A stretch of 64,000 nt of DNA from Syntrophales bacterium (GCA_023229765.1 JALNYO010000020.1:1-64000), one strand, 5' to 3'; numbered from the stretch's first letter, positions 34,349 through 44,361 are shown. Numbers and translations: made by a program. Notes: generated from the sequence alone by a model not told the origin.

Positions 34349-36799
34349 ATGGAGCCATTATTAAAAATCATCGAAAAAATGGAGGCGCCGCTTTTTTTTG
34401 CAGCATGGAACTCTTACAGCCGCCTGTCGCTTGTCGAAAATCTCGGCGAGGCGATGACGTCTCTTCTGAAGCAGCTCCGAGGAGCTGTCAATCCCAAGGG
34501 CAATAAACTTACCCGGATTAAGGATAGGGATGCCATCATCAATGAACTTTCAAGGCTGTTTCTCGATTATGATGGGTCAGGCGCCGAAGAGAAGAAAGTA
34601 CGGATAGATAATGCAGTCAAAGCGCTTGCTGATTTGAAAGGCATTCTGCAAAGAGATTCTGATAGTGAAAATGGAAAAGGTGGGGAGGGGGCGTTACGTG
34701 TGCAAACTGCCCTTTCCCTTCCTATTACTTCTATCTCCGGGGTGGGACCGAGGATGGCCGCTCTTTTCACCCGTAAAGATATAAAAACGATAGAGGAGCT
34801 TCTCTACTTTCTCCCTCGCCGCTACGAAGACCGCCGGAATATTTCCCTGATCGCGGAAACTGTTCCTGGAGTAAAGCAGATTGTCGTAGGCAGAGTCGTG
34901 CATGCTGAGCTGCGTTTCTATGGCAGGAAAAAGGTGTTCGAAGCTCTAATCGAGGACTCTTCCGGGGTTATAAAGGCCAAATGGTTTAAAGGACAGGAAC
35001 TGTTTTTTCGTAATGCCTTTAAGCCAAACGCCCGCGTCATCCTTGCCGGCGTGATTGTCGGGTTTCCTTTTGAACGGGAAATAATCCATCCTGATTTCGA
35101 GATTCTCAGCGAAGGTGAGGATCAGCTCCTCCACTTCAAGAGGATTGTGCCGATCTATTCCGAAACAGCCGGGCTTCCCCAAAAAACTATTCGGCGGATA
35201 ACGTGGCGAGCTATGCGCGACTTTGCGCCCCTCATGATGAGCCCGATCCCTGAAAATATAATCAAAAGCCGCTCCCTGATGGATTTTCGCAATGCTTTTC
35301 GTATGGTCCATTTCCCCGATAACGACCACAATATCGATGACTATCAACAGATGCATTCGGCGGCCCATCGGCGGCTCATCTATGATGAGTTTTTCTTTTT
35401 TCAACTGGGAATGGCCTTGAGAAAAAAGGGACAGCTTCTCGAAAAGGGCATTTCTTTCAACGTCAATCCGGAGATGCTGCGCAATCTCTACAATATCCTC
35501 CCTTTTTCTCTAACCGGCGCCCAAAGTCGCACTATCGCGGAAATCGGGAAAGACATGGCCTCTCCGTTGCCTATGAACAGGCTTTTACAGGGGGATGTGG
35601 GCTCCGGAAAGACAATTGTTGCGACTGTCGCTGCCGTGGTTGCCTGTGCGAATGGATATCAGACGGCAATTATGGCCCCGACCGAAATTCTTGCCGAACA
35701 GCACTACCGCAATATATCTGAATTGTTGGATAAGCTGGGAATCAAATGCGAGCTGCTGACCGGCAATCTGTCGGCGCCCCAAAAGGCGGAGGTTCTGGAG
35801 AAAATAGAAAACGGACGGAGTGGGTTTGTAGTAGGCACACATGCCCTGATTCAGGGCAAGGTTGTTTTTAAAAAGTTGGGGCTCGTTGTGATCGATGAAC
35901 AGCACCGCTTCGGCGTCGTTCAGAGGGCAGCCCTCCGCAAAAAAGGGCAAATTCCCGATGTCCTGGTCATGACCGCAACCCCCATCCCCCGCACCCTGGC
36001 AATGACGGTTTATGGCGATCTGGACGTCTCGATTATCGATGAAATGCCCCCCGGAAAACAGCCAACGCGGACGAAGGTTTTTTCGGAAGCGCAACGGTCG
36101 CGCGTTTATGAAATTATCCGCCGTGAGGTTAAAAAAGGCAATCAGGTGTTCATTGTCTATCCCCTGGTAGAAGCTTCAGAAAATCTTGACCTTAAGGATG
36201 CCGTTTGTATGGCGGAACACCTCCACAAGAATGTTTTTCCGGAGCTGAACGTCGGCCTTGTCCATGGCCGGATGAAAGGTAAGGAAAAAGAGCAGGTTAT
36301 GAGTGATTTTGTCGGGATGAAAATAAACATTCTCGTCGCGACAACGGTCATTGAAGTTGGGATTGACATTCCCGCCGCGTCGCTGATGGTAATCGAACAC
36401 GCGGAGCGGTTCGGGCTATCCCAGCTTCACCAGCTGAGGGGGCGTGTGGGCCGGGGCGGTGCTCCGTCTTACTGCATCCTGCTTGTTCAGAAGCCTTCCT
36501 CTGAAGACGCCCGCAAAAGATTGCGCATTATGGAGGAGACTAACGACGGCTTCCGCATTGCCGAAGAGGATCTGGCTATACGGGGGCCGGGTGAATTCAT
36601 GGGAACCAGACAATCCGGCCTTCCCGATTTCAGGATAGCCAACATCGCACGGGATGGCAGGATTCTCTCTGAGGCGAAGGAAGATGCCTTTTCGGTTGTG
36701 GATAATGATCCGTATCTGACAGACCCGAATCACTCTGAACTCCGGGATGTCCTGCTGCGCAGATGGGAAGGCAGACTGTCCCTGGCGAAAACCGGATAG
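34349..36799 (+). CDS. recG: ATP-dependent DNA helicase RecG
   Basis: I prefer the ATG at 34349 (AGGGTAAAG just upstream) to the one at 34328, which lacks a ribosome-binding site; this gives 816 residues. An extra N-terminal ~110 residues precede the wedge domain, as in other long RecG. Then come LPITSISGVGPRMAALF, Walker A LQGDVGSGKTIVA, motif Ia MAPTEILAEQH, Walker B VVIDEQHRFG, MTATPIPRTLAMT and HQLRGRVGRG. RecG remodels stalled replication forks and branched DNA. It is divergent from purM and alone in its transcription unit. Confidence 0.94.
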   Translation: MEPLLKIIEKMEAPLFFAAWNSYSRLSLVENLGEAMTSLLKQLRGAVNPKGNKLTRIKDRDAIINELSRLFLDYDGSGAEEKKVRIDNAVKALADLKGILQRDSDSENGKGGEGALRVQTALSLPITSISGVGPRMAALFTRKDIKTIEELLYFLPRRYEDRRNISLIAETVPGVKQIVVGRVVHAELRFYGRKKVFEALIEDSSGVIKAKWFKGQELFFRNAFKPNARVILAGVIVGFPFEREIIHPDFEILSEGEDQLLHFKRIVPIYSETAGLPQKTIRRITWRAMRDFAPLMMSPIPENIIKSRSLMDFRNAFRMVHFPDNDHNIDDYQQMHSAAHRRLIYDEFFFFQLGMALRKKGQLLEKGISFNVNPEMLRNLYNILPFSLTGAQSRTIAEIGKDMASPLPMNRLLQGDVGSGKTIVATVAAVVACANGYQTAIMAPTEILAEQHYRNISELLDKLGIKCELLTGNLSAPQKAEVLEKIENGRSGFVVGTHALIQGKVVFKKLGLVVIDEQHRFGVVQRAALRKKGQIPDVLVMTATPIPRTLAMTVYGDLDVSIIDEMPPGKQPTRTKVFSEAQRSRVYEIIRREVKKGNQVFIVYPLVEASENLDLKDAVCMAEHLHKNVFPELNVGLVHGRMKGKEKEQVMSDFVGMKINILVATTVIEVGIDIPAASLMVIEHAERFGLSQLHQLRGRVGRGGAPSYCILLVQKPSSEDARKRLRIMEETNDGFRIAEEDLAIRGPGEFMGTRQSGLPDFRIANIARDGRILSEAKEDAFSVVDNDPYLTDPNHSELRDVLLRRWEGRLSLAKTG

Positions 36800-36850
36800 C
36801 TCTGGGTCTTAGGCACGGGGCGCATTTCTGATTTCCTCTATTGCGAATGT

Positions 36851-36888
36851 AAACTGCGCTTGACAGGGCAGTTTAATTATGGTTAAAA
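36851..36888 (+). promoter_or_regulatory. Promoter and overlapping dyad upstream of the hdr/flx cluster
   Basis: TTGACA at 36860-36865 is followed after 17 bp by TTAAAA (36883-36888), a fair -35 with a weak -10. The -35 sits between the arms of a perfect dyad AAACTGC (36851-36857) and GCAGTTT (36868-36874), which is a plausible operator. The remainder of the 166-bp gap between recG and hdrA shows nothing else. Confidence 0.45.
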
Positions 36889-36965
36889 ATTCAAATTAGG
36901 TCTGCCATTTTATCAGATATTTTTTGCCATGGCGTTTATTAAAAAAATCAACGAGGCTTAGATCA

Positions 36966-39900
36966 GTGCTGAAAGATAACGAAAAAGTAGGCGCGGTAAT
37001 GGTGGTCGGTTCGGGGATCGCGGGCATTCAGGCTTCCCTCGATTTAGCGAATTCGGGAATAAAAGTTTACCTGGTGGAAAACGGGATCAGTGTCGGCGGC
37101 GTAATGGCGCAGCTCGATAAAACTTTTCCGACAAATGACTGTTCCGCCTGCATATTGTCGCCCAAGCTGGTGGAAGTAGGCCGCCATCCCAATGTCGATA
37201 TAATGACGCGGCGCACGGTGGAAACAGTCGAGGGCGAACCGGGGCACTTTAAAATAAAAATGACTCGCGCCCCGCGCTTTGTTAATCTCGATAAATGCAC
37301 CGGTTGCGGTGATTGCGCCAATGTCTGCCCGGTTTCCGTTTTGTCCGGGTTTAACGGTGATTTAAGTGAACGAAAGGCGATTTACCGCCATTTCCCCCAG
37401 GCGATTCCCAGCGCCTTTGCCATTGACAAGCTTGGAACTTCTCCCTGTAAAGCCGCTTGCCCCGCACATATCAGCGTGCAGGGCTATATAGCTCTCATTG
37501 CCGCCGGCAAATACCGCGAAGCGCTGAAACTCATTAAAAATGATAATCCGTTCCCCTCGGTTTGCGGCCGCGTCTGTAACCATCCCTGTGAAACAGCCTG
37601 TAAAAGGGGCGAGGTCGAGCAACCTGTTGATATTATGCACTTGAAGCGGTTTGTTGCCGATCTGGATTTGAACGATGCCTCCAAATTTATTCCCGAAATA
37701 GCGGAAAAGAAAAACAAGAAGGTGGCGATTGTCGGCGCCGGCCCGGCCGGTCTTACCGCCGCCTATTACCTGGCCATCGAAGGTTATGACATTGAAGTCT
37801 TTGAAGCGCTTCCGGTAGCGGGAGGCTGGCTGGCAGTCGGCATCCCTGAATATCGTCTCCCGAAAAATATCTTCAACGCCGAAATCAGAATCATAGAGGA
37901 TCTGGGCGTTAAAATAAAATTGAATACCCGTGTCGGCATAGATGTCACGCTTGCCGAACTTAAAAATAACCATGATGCCGTATTCATCGGCTGCGGTTCG
38001 CATATCAGCTCCAAACTCGACATTCCCGGCGAGGATTTGGAAGGCGTTATTCACGGCATTGATTACCTGAAGAGGGTTAATCTCGGCGACAAAATATTCC
38101 TGGGTAACCGTGTTGCGGTAGTCGGAGGCGGAAATGTCGCAATGGATGCTGTCCGCACGGCAATTCGCACCGGCTCCAGGGAAGTCTTCATTCTTTACCG
38201 CCGGACGAGGGACGAAATGCCCGCGGCGCCGGATGAAATTGAAGAGGCGCTGGAAGAGGGAATAAGGATGGAATTTCTGGCGGCGCCGGTTAGGATTATC
38301 GGCAATAACGGCCGTGTCACCGCCGTTGAGTGTCTCCGCATGGAATTGGGCGAACCCGATGCCAGCGGAAGACGCCGTCCCGTGCCCATCAAAGGTTCGG
38401 AGTTTACCATAGAAGTTGATGCTGTTGTCCCGGCAATCGGCCAGGCCAACGAACTATCCTTCATCAGCAAGGAGAGCGGCATAACCATTAATAAATGGAA
38501 TAACATTGACGCGGATGCCGTAACCTTCGCAACCAGTGTGCCGGGAATTTTCGCGGGCGGCGACGTTACAACCGGGCCTGCAACGGCTGTCAAAGCTATT
38601 AATGCCGGAAAACAGGCGGCGATTTCCATTAGTCGTTATCTGAATGGCGGGGACCTCGGGGCGGGACGCGCCCATGACTGGACAAAAGGCCTGGCGGATC
38701 ATGGCGACAACAGCAAGGTCAAAAAAGTCAAACGCGTTGAGTATCCACTGATGGAGGTCAAGAAAAGGAAATCAAATTTTGATGAGGTAGGCCTTGGTTT
38801 CACCGAAGAGCAGGCCAAAGCCGAAGCGGCGCGGTGTCTTTCCTGCGGCATCTGTTCGGAATGTTATCAATGCGTTGATGCCTGTCTTGCCAAGGCAATC
38901 GACCACGATATGATTTTTGAAGAAGAAACAATTGATGTCGGCGCTGTCATTGCCTCCCCAGGTTTTGAGATTTTTGACGCCCGGCTGCGTGGTGAATACG
39001 GCTACGGCATTTATAAAAATGTTGTCTCCAGCATTCAGTTTGAACGGATTCTTTCCGCTTCCGGCCCTTTCTTCGGGCATGTGCAGAGAATTTCCGACGG
39101 CAAAGAGCCCAGGAAGATCGCCTTCATTCAGTGCGTCGGTTCCCGCGACACCTCCTGCAACAACAGTTGGTGCTCTTCTGTATGTTGCATGTACGCGACG
39201 AAGGAAGCGATTATCGGCAAGGAGCACGCCAATGGGCTGGATGCTACCATTTTCTACATGGATATTCGCGCCCACGGCAAGGATTTTGATCGCTTTGTCA
39301 ATCGTGCCAAAGAAGAATACGGCATCCGTTACATCCGTTCGCTGCCTTCGGTTATTAAAGAATTACAGCAGACGAACAATTTGCTGATCACTTACGTAAA
39401 ACCCGACGGCACACTGGTGGAAGAAGAATTTGACATGGTCGTTCTTTCCGTCGGACTCACGCCGCCCAAAGAAGCCAATAAACTCTCCGCCAGTCTTGGC
39501 ATCGAACTGGAAAAGCACGGTTTCTGCAAAACCACCATGGAAAACCCGGTGCAGACGTCGCGCCCAGGCGTCTTTGTCTGCGGCGCTTTCGGTGGGCCTA
39601 AGGACATTCCCGAGACGGTCATGGAAGCGAGCGCTGCTGCTGCCTGTGCGGAAGGCCTGCTGGCCGCCAAACGCGGCACGCTGACGATCGCCGAGGAGAT
39701 GCCCGAGGAAAAGGATTTGCGCGGCCAGGCAGTCCGCACCGGTGTTTTTGTCTGCCATTGCGGCATCAATATCGGCGGTGTTGTCGATGTTCCATCCGTC
39801 AGGGATTATGCGTCAACCCTGCCGTCGGTTGTTTATGCTGCGGACAATCTCTTCACCTGTTCCCAGGATACGGCGGTCAAGATGGCGGAAGTCATCAAGG

Positions 39901-41393
39901 AACATAATTTGACGAGGGTAGTCGTGGCTTCCTGCTCTCCGCGTACCCATGAAGGCCTGTTTCAGGAGAATTGCGAAAAGGCCGGCCTGAACAGATACCT
40001 GTTTGAGATGGCTAACATCCGCGATCAGGATTCCTGGGTTCACGTGCATGAACCGGAAGCGGCAACGCAAAAAGCCAAGGATTTGGTCAGAATGTCTGTA
40101 GCCAAGGCGCACTATTTAAAACCCCTGAAGCCCGGTCAGCTTCCCGTCAATCACGCGGCCTTGATTATTGGCGGTGGTCTGGCCGGGATGACGGCAGCAC
40201 TGACGCTGGCTGATCTGAATTTCCCGTCCTTCATTGTGGAGAAGGAAGATCAGTTGGGTGGCAATTACCGTCGTTTGTATAAAACTCTCGAAGGGCTCGA
40301 TACCCGCGACCACCTTAAAAACCTTTTGGGAAAGGTAGATGATAATCCGTTAATCACCGTCGTTCAAAACGCGCAAATCAAGAAAATTGAAGGCTTTATC
40401 GGCAATTACAAAACAACCGTACTGGCCAGGGATGTTGAAAAAGTTTTTGAACACGGCGTTGTGATTGTCGCGAGTGGAGCCTATGAACATAAACCGCAGG
40501 AATATCTCTACGGTCAAAACGCCAAAATTAAAACACAAAGAGAGCTGGAGAGTCTGATTTGCGAAGAAGCCCCTGAACTTGCCGCTGCTAAAAACATCGT
40601 CATGATTCAATGCGTCGGTTCCCGCGATAAGGAGCGGCCTTACTGCAGCCGATTCTGTTGCAGCGAGGCCATAAAGAATGCACTGATATTGAAGGCTAAC
40701 GATCCGTCCCGGGACATTACAATAATTTACCGTGATATCCGTACATACGGCTTTAAGGAAGATTATTACAAAGAGGCGCGTGAGGCGAATATAAAGTTTA
40801 TCTCCTATGAAGAGGCGATAAAGCCGGAAATTGTTGCCGCCGGCGATAAAGTGACGGTAAATATTCTGGATCCTATTCTTGATGAAGCAGTCAGTCTGCC
40901 TGCCGATATTGTGGTCTTGAGTGTCGGCGTTGTGCCCAATCCGGAAAATGTGATGATCGGCAATATGTTGAAAGTGCCGACCAATCAGGACGGGTTTTTC
41001 CTCGAGGCGCATGTGAAATTGCGCCCGGTGGATTTTGCGACCGATGGTGTCTTTATGTGCGGTATGGCGCATTCGCCGAAGTTCAGCGACGAATCCGTTA
41101 CCCAGGCAAATGCCGCTGTTTCTCGCGCCTGTATGATTTTGACACAGGATTACATTGAGGCGGAAGGAAAGACGGCTTTTGTCAACAAAGAGCTCTGCTC
41201 GGCGTGCGGGCTTTGCGAAATCAACTGTCCGTTCGGCGCTATTGCGGTCAACGTCATTGAAGGCTGCGCTGAAGTCAATGCCGTCCTTTGCAAGGGCTGC
41301 GGCGTCTGCACGGCATCCTGCCGCATGAACGCCGCTGATTTGAACGGCTTTAACAATGAGGAAATACTCTCCCAAATTGGGGCATTTTATTAA
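36966..41393 (+). CDS. hdrA: Giant HdrA: HdrA with inserted GltD/NfnB-like domain, fused to a second HdrA
   Basis: The GTG at 36966 gives 1475 residues. Domains in order: HdrA FAD site VVGSGIAGIQASL (~13); NDCSACILSPKLVEV; a 4Fe-4S motif CTGCGDCANVCPV (~110); then a GltD/NfnB-like insert with Cys-rich CKAACPAHI and CGRVCNHPCETACKRG (~160-215), FAD motif VAIVGAGPAGLTAAYYLA (~252), NADP motif VAVVGGGNVAMDAVRTA (~381) with YRRTRDEMPA, and GIFAGGDVTTGPATAV (~530). The HdrA body resumes (CLSCGICSECYQC ~625; CVGSRDTSCNN). A second HdrA follows: CHCGINIGG (~930), IIGGGLAGMTAAL (~1064), and two C-terminal 4Fe-4S motifs CSACGLCEINCP and CKGCGVCTASC. HdrA is the bifurcating flavin subunit. TTG 36924 is an alternative start. 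Confidence 0.9.
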   Translation: MLKDNEKVGAVMVVGSGIAGIQASLDLANSGIKVYLVENGISVGGVMAQLDKTFPTNDCSACILSPKLVEVGRHPNVDIMTRRTVETVEGEPGHFKIKMTRAPRFVNLDKCTGCGDCANVCPVSVLSGFNGDLSERKAIYRHFPQAIPSAFAIDKLGTSPCKAACPAHISVQGYIALIAAGKYREALKLIKNDNPFPSVCGRVCNHPCETACKRGEVEQPVDIMHLKRFVADLDLNDASKFIPEIAEKKNKKVAIVGAGPAGLTAAYYLAIEGYDIEVFEALPVAGGWLAVGIPEYRLPKNIFNAEIRIIEDLGVKIKLNTRVGIDVTLAELKNNHDAVFIGCGSHISSKLDIPGEDLEGVIHGIDYLKRVNLGDKIFLGNRVAVVGGGNVAMDAVRTAIRTGSREVFILYRRTRDEMPAAPDEIEEALEEGIRMEFLAAPVRIIGNNGRVTAVECLRMELGEPDASGRRRPVPIKGSEFTIEVDAVVPAIGQANELSFISKESGITINKWNNIDADAVTFATSVPGIFAGGDVTTGPATAVKAINAGKQAAISISRYLNGGDLGAGRAHDWTKGLADHGDNSKVKKVKRVEYPLMEVKKRKSNFDEVGLGFTEEQAKAEAARCLSCGICSECYQCVDACLAKAIDHDMIFEEETIDVGAVIASPGFEIFDARLRGEYGYGIYKNVVSSIQFERILSASGPFFGHVQRISDGKEPRKIAFIQCVGSRDTSCNNSWCSSVCCMYATKEAIIGKEHANGLDATIFYMDIRAHGKDFDRFVNRAKEEYGIRYIRSLPSVIKELQQTNNLLITYVKPDGTLVEEEFDMVVLSVGLTPPKEANKLSASLGIELEKHGFCKTTMENPVQTSRPGVFVCGAFGGPKDIPETVMEASAAAACAEGLLAAKRGTLTIAEEMPEEKDLRGQAVRTGVFVCHCGINIGGVVDVPSVRDYASTLPSVVYAADNLFTCSQDTAVKMAEVIKEHNLTRVVVASCSPRTHEGLFQENCEKAGLNRYLFEMANIRDQDSWVHVHEPEAATQKAKDLVRMSVAKAHYLKPLKPGQLPVNHAALIIGGGLAGMTAALTLADLNFPSFIVEKEDQLGGNYRRLYKTLEGLDTRDHLKNLLGKVDDNPLITVVQNAQIKKIEGFIGNYKTTVLARDVEKVFEHGVVIVASGAYEHKPQEYLYGQNAKIKTQRELESLICEEAPELAAAKNIVMIQCVGSRDKERPYCSRFCCSEAIKNALILKANDPSRDITIIYRDIRTYGFKEDYYKEAREANIKFISYEEAIKPEIVAAGDKVTVNILDPILDEAVSLPADIVVLSVGVVPNPENVMIGNMLKVPTNQDGFFLEAHVKLRPVDFATDGVFMCGMAHSPKFSDESVTQANAAVSRACMILTQDYIEAEGKTAFVNKELCSACGLCEINCPFGAIAVNVIEGCAEVNAVLCKGCGVCTASCRMNAADLNGFNNEEILSQIGAFY

Positions 41394-41433
41394 CGATAAG
41401 CATCGCGGCAAAAACGCCGTGCAGGGAGTATAT

Positions 41434-41874
41434 ATGGCTGAAAATTTGGAAAAAGAAAAATGGGAACCCAAAATTGTCGCAATTGTCTGCAACTGGTGCA
41501 CCTATGCCGGTGCCGATCTGGCGGGCATCAGCAGAATTCAGTATCCGCCCAATGTGAGAATTATCCGGGTTCCCTGCACCGGCAGGATTAATCCTTTTTA
41601 TATAGTGAAAGCACTTCAGGAAGGGGCAGACGGGGTTCTGGTTTCCGGTTGTCATCCCGGCGAGTGCCACTATATATCGGGAAATTTGGTTGCCCGCCGC
41701 AAGTTTGCCGCGTTAAAAAGTTTCCTGAATTACATCGGCATCGAAGGCGACAGGACGATATTTACCTGGGTCTCCGCCTCCGAAGGCGACCGTTTTGCGC
41801 AAGTCATCAGGGGTGTGACCGCCAAGGTCAAGGCCCTCGGACCTGCTGAAAAAATGATCAAGCAAATTGGTTAA
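41434..41874 (+). CDS. mvhD: MvhD/FlxD-type 2Fe-2S electron-transfer subunit
   Basis: The ATG at 41434 follows GGGAG and gives 146 residues. Conserved Cys lie in IVCNWCTYAGADLAG, RVPCTGRINP and GCHPGECHYISGN, the MvhD [2Fe-2S] pattern. MvhD passes electrons between a hydrogenase, formate dehydrogenase or Flx module and HdrA. An in-frame upstream reading to 41356 overlaps hdrA and is not needed. It lies 40 bp after hdrA and 28 bp before the FrhB-like gene, so it is part of one operon. Confidence 0.92.
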   Translation: MAENLEKEKWEPKIVAIVCNWCTYAGADLAGISRIQYPPNVRIIRVPCTGRINPFYIVKALQEGADGVLVSGCHPGECHYISGNLVARRKFAALKSFLNYIGIEGDRTIFTWVSASEGDRFAQVIRGVTAKVKALGPAEKMIKQIG

Positions 41875-41902
41875 TTGGAAAATAGATTATTGATGGAGCC
41901 CA

Positions 41903-42913
41903 ATGGTGGAAAACATCGAAATAAAATTACGGGACGAAGCAAAAAGGCTGCTTTTGGAAAAAAGTGTTGATGTCATTATCGGCTATGAAACGGGAACATT
42001 GCCTTTGACTGCGACCCCATGCTTTATAAACTCTCCGGAAGAAGCCGAGAAACTGGTCTTCAACGAGCTCTGCACGCAAAATATTGCTAAATATGTCCAT
42101 GATTTTATCACTAATCACAAGAATTCCCAGAAGCGCGTCAAACCGGAAGACCGCAAAAAGAAGGTTATCGGCGTTGTCGCCCGCGGCTGCACAACCAGGT
42201 CACTTGTTCTCCATCTCCAGGAGAGACAGTACGACCGCGATGAAGTGCATATCATCGGCGTCCCCTGCGAAGGGTATCTGGACAGAAAAAAACTGGAGAA
42301 AACGTTGCAGGGTGAAGAAATTCTGGATGGGAATGTTGAAAACGGACAGATTAAAGTCAAGACCGCCGCCGGGGATAAAACTCTTTCCCGGGCCGATCTT
42401 CTTGCCGACAACTGCCGCGCCTGCCGGTTTAATAATCCGATTATTTCCGACATCATTATCGGGTCTCCGGCCCCGGCCATGAACCCGGATAATGAATACG
42501 AAAAAATTAATGAATTTGAGAAAAAATCCCTTGCAGAGCGCTGGGCTCACTTCACAAAGGAAATGGGGAAATGCCTCCGCTGTTACGCCTGCCGTCAGGC
42601 CTGTCCTTCCTGTTACTGTCCGACGTGCTTTGCCGAACAGAGCCAGCCGCAGTGGGTGGGCATCGGTGATGACGAGAGCGATACGCAGGTATTTCAATGT
42701 ATGCGCTTATTTCACATGGTCGGCCGTTGTGTTGATTGCGGCTCCTGTGTTTCCGTTTGCACGACGGGTGTTGACCTGCGCAACTATTTGAAAAAGGAAG
42801 AAAAGGATTGTTGGGAACTTTTCGGCAGCAGGGCGGGCTCTTCGCTGGAAGAGATGCCGCCCTTGGGCAAATACGGCGAGCATGACAAGCAGGATTTTAT
42901 CTACAACCCATAA
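41903..42913 (+). CDS. FrhB/FdhB-related iron-sulfur subunit (FlxC-like)
   Basis: This 336-residue protein combines an FrhB/FdhB-type segment (VIGVVARGCTTRSLVLHLQERQ, HIIGVPCEGYLDRKK, DNCRACRFNNPI) with two C-terminal ferredoxin motifs: CLRCYACRQACPSCYCPTC and CVDCGSCVSVC. FrhB relatives bind FAD and pass electrons between F420 or NADH and iron-sulfur chains. In the Flx-Hdr complex described for Desulfovibrio vulgaris a similar protein is called FlxC; the equivalence here is inferred from motif and place. No signal peptide is present, so it is cytoplasmic. Confidence 0.75.
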   Translation: MVENIEIKLRDEAKRLLLEKSVDVIIGYETGTLPLTATPCFINSPEEAEKLVFNELCTQNIAKYVHDFITNHKNSQKRVKPEDRKKKVIGVVARGCTTRSLVLHLQERQYDRDEVHIIGVPCEGYLDRKKLEKTLQGEEILDGNVENGQIKVKTAAGDKTLSRADLLADNCRACRFNNPIISDIIIGSPAPAMNPDNEYEKINEFEKKSLAERWAHFTKEMGKCLRCYACRQACPSCYCPTCFAEQSQPQWVGIGDDESDTQVFQCMRLFHMVGRCVDCGSCVSVCTTGVDLRNYLKKEEKDCWELFGSRAGSSLEEMPPLGKYGEHDKQDFIYNP

Positions 42914-42937
42914 TAAGTTCGGGTAAAAAAGGTGAAT

Positions 42938-43480
42938 ATGAAAACTTTCCTGAATGAAGTTAATGAGCGGATTGACGGAGTGGTCCTGCAGAGATGCTAT
43001 CACTGCCGCAGGTGCACTGCCGGCTGTCCCGTCGCTGCCTACATGGAATATAACCCGAACAAGGTTATAAGGATGATTCAAAACGGCAAACGCGCTGAAG
43101 TACTCAACAGCTCGACCATCTGGCTTTGTCTTTCCTGCGAAACCTGCGTAACCCGCTGTCCCAATGAGGTGGATATAGCGCGGATGATGGATGTTTTAAG
43201 GCAGATGGCAATTGAGTCCGGCGTTGTCGCTCACGAGAAAAACATCCTGAAATTCCACGAGGCCTTCCTTTCCAATATCAAAATGTTGGGCAGAATCAAT
43301 GAGCCCCTGCTGATGGTGCAGTATAAATTAAAATCCGGTGATTTGTTTTCGGACATGCTTCTGGGTGCAGATATGCTTGCCAAAGGCAAATTGTCCCTGT
43401 TGTCGCCACGGACTAAGGATTTGAAATCCGTGAAAGACATCTTTGAAAAAAATCAGGCCCAGGGGGATAAATTTCTTTAG
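42938..43480 (+). CDS. hdrC: Heterodisulfide reductase subunit C-like iron-sulfur protein
   Basis: The start at 42938 has AAGGTG 5 nt upstream; a GTG at 42932 is less likely. The 180-residue protein has two 4Fe-4S motifs, CYHCRRCTAGCPVA and CLSCETCVTRCPNEVDIARMMD. The second, with PNEVD and a following RMMDVLR helix, is typical of HdrC. It relays electrons from HdrA to HdrB. No membrane helix is present, so it belongs to the soluble HdrABC type. Confidence 0.92.
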   Translation: MKTFLNEVNERIDGVVLQRCYHCRRCTAGCPVAAYMEYNPNKVIRMIQNGKRAEVLNSSTIWLCLSCETCVTRCPNEVDIARMMDVLRQMAIESGVVAHEKNILKFHEAFLSNIKMLGRINEPLLMVQYKLKSGDLFSDMLLGADMLAKGKLSLLSPRTKDLKSVKDIFEKNQAQGDKFL

Positions 43481-43512
43481 AAACAAAGTGTTGGTAAATA
43501 AGGAGGTTGGTG

Positions 43513-44361
43513 TTGAAGGTTTCCTACTATCCCGGCTGCTCTCTGCATGCGACGGGAAAAGAATATGACCAGTCAATGAGGACTGTCAGCAGCGCACTGG
43601 GGATTGAACTCAGGGAAGTTGAAGACTGGTCCTGCTGTGGGGCTTCGTCCGCGCACAGCACAAATTTCGACCTCTCCATTGCCCTGTCGGCGCGCAACAT
43701 GATTATCGCTCAGAGGGACGACAGGGATGTCATGGTTCCCTGCGCCGCCTGTTTCAATCGTTTCAAAACGGCTGAACATCATCTGAAAACCGACGAGAAA
43801 CTGAAAACAAGGATTGAAGGCATCGTCGGCGCCAAATACGAGGGTGGAAACGCAATCCGCAATCCGATAGATATTATTTACAATGAAATCGGTTTGGATA
43901 CGCTGGCAGCAAAAGTGACTAAACAATTGTCCGGGTTAAGGCCGGTTGCCTATTACGGCTGTCTGCTTTTACGGCCCCCGGAGGTCTGTGCCTTCGATAA
44001 TTACGAAAACCCTCACCTGCTTGGCGACATATTGGATGCGCTCGGCGCTGATGTACACAACTGGTCCTATAAAACCTGTTGCTGCGGTGGCAGTTTGGCC
44101 ATCAGTAAAACAAACATTGTTGTAAACATGGTTGACAGACTGATGCGAGCGGCTCGGGAAGCGGGAGCTAACTGTGTGGTTACCGCCTGTCCTTTGTGCA
44201 TGAATAATCTCGACATGCGTCCCTCTCCGGAATTGAAAATGCCTGTATTTTATTTTACCGAACTAATGGCGCTGGCCATGGAATTATCTGGAGCAGAGGA
44301 GACTTTCAAATCACACATCTTTGATCCGCGGCCATTACTCCGCGGGTTGAAGCTTATTTAA
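43513..44361 (+). CDS. hdrB: Heterodisulfide reductase subunit B-like protein with two CCG domains
   Basis: I choose TTG 43513 (MKVSYYPGCSLH), 6 nt after a perfect AGGAGG; TTG 43507 and GTG 43510 are too close. The 282-residue protein carries both CCG domains with their Cys: YYPGCSL, DWSCCGASS, PCAACFNRF, then YYGCLLLRP, KTCCCGGSLA and TACPLCMNN. These ligate the noncubane 4Fe-4S clusters where disulfides are split in methanogen HdrB. In bacteria lacking CoM-CoB the physiological substrate is unknown. Confidence 0.92.
   Translation: MKVSYYPGCSLHATGKEYDQSMRTVSSALGIELREVEDWSCCGASSAHSTNFDLSIALSARNMIIAQRDDRDVMVPCAACFNRFKTAEHHLKTDEKLKTRIEGIVGAKYEGGNAIRNPIDIIYNEIGLDTLAAKVTKQLSGLRPVAYYGCLLLRPPEVCAFDNYENPHLLGDILDALGADVHNWSYKTCCCGGSLAISKTNIVVNMVDRLMRAAREAGANCVVTACPLCMNNLDMRPSPELKMPVFYFTELMALAMELSGAEETFKSHIFDPRPLLRGLKLI

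Noticed and set aside
36924..36965. Longer HdrA start at TTG 36924
   Set aside because: The added 14 residues are unlike HdrA, and GTG 36966 gives a normal N-terminus with GAGG upstream.
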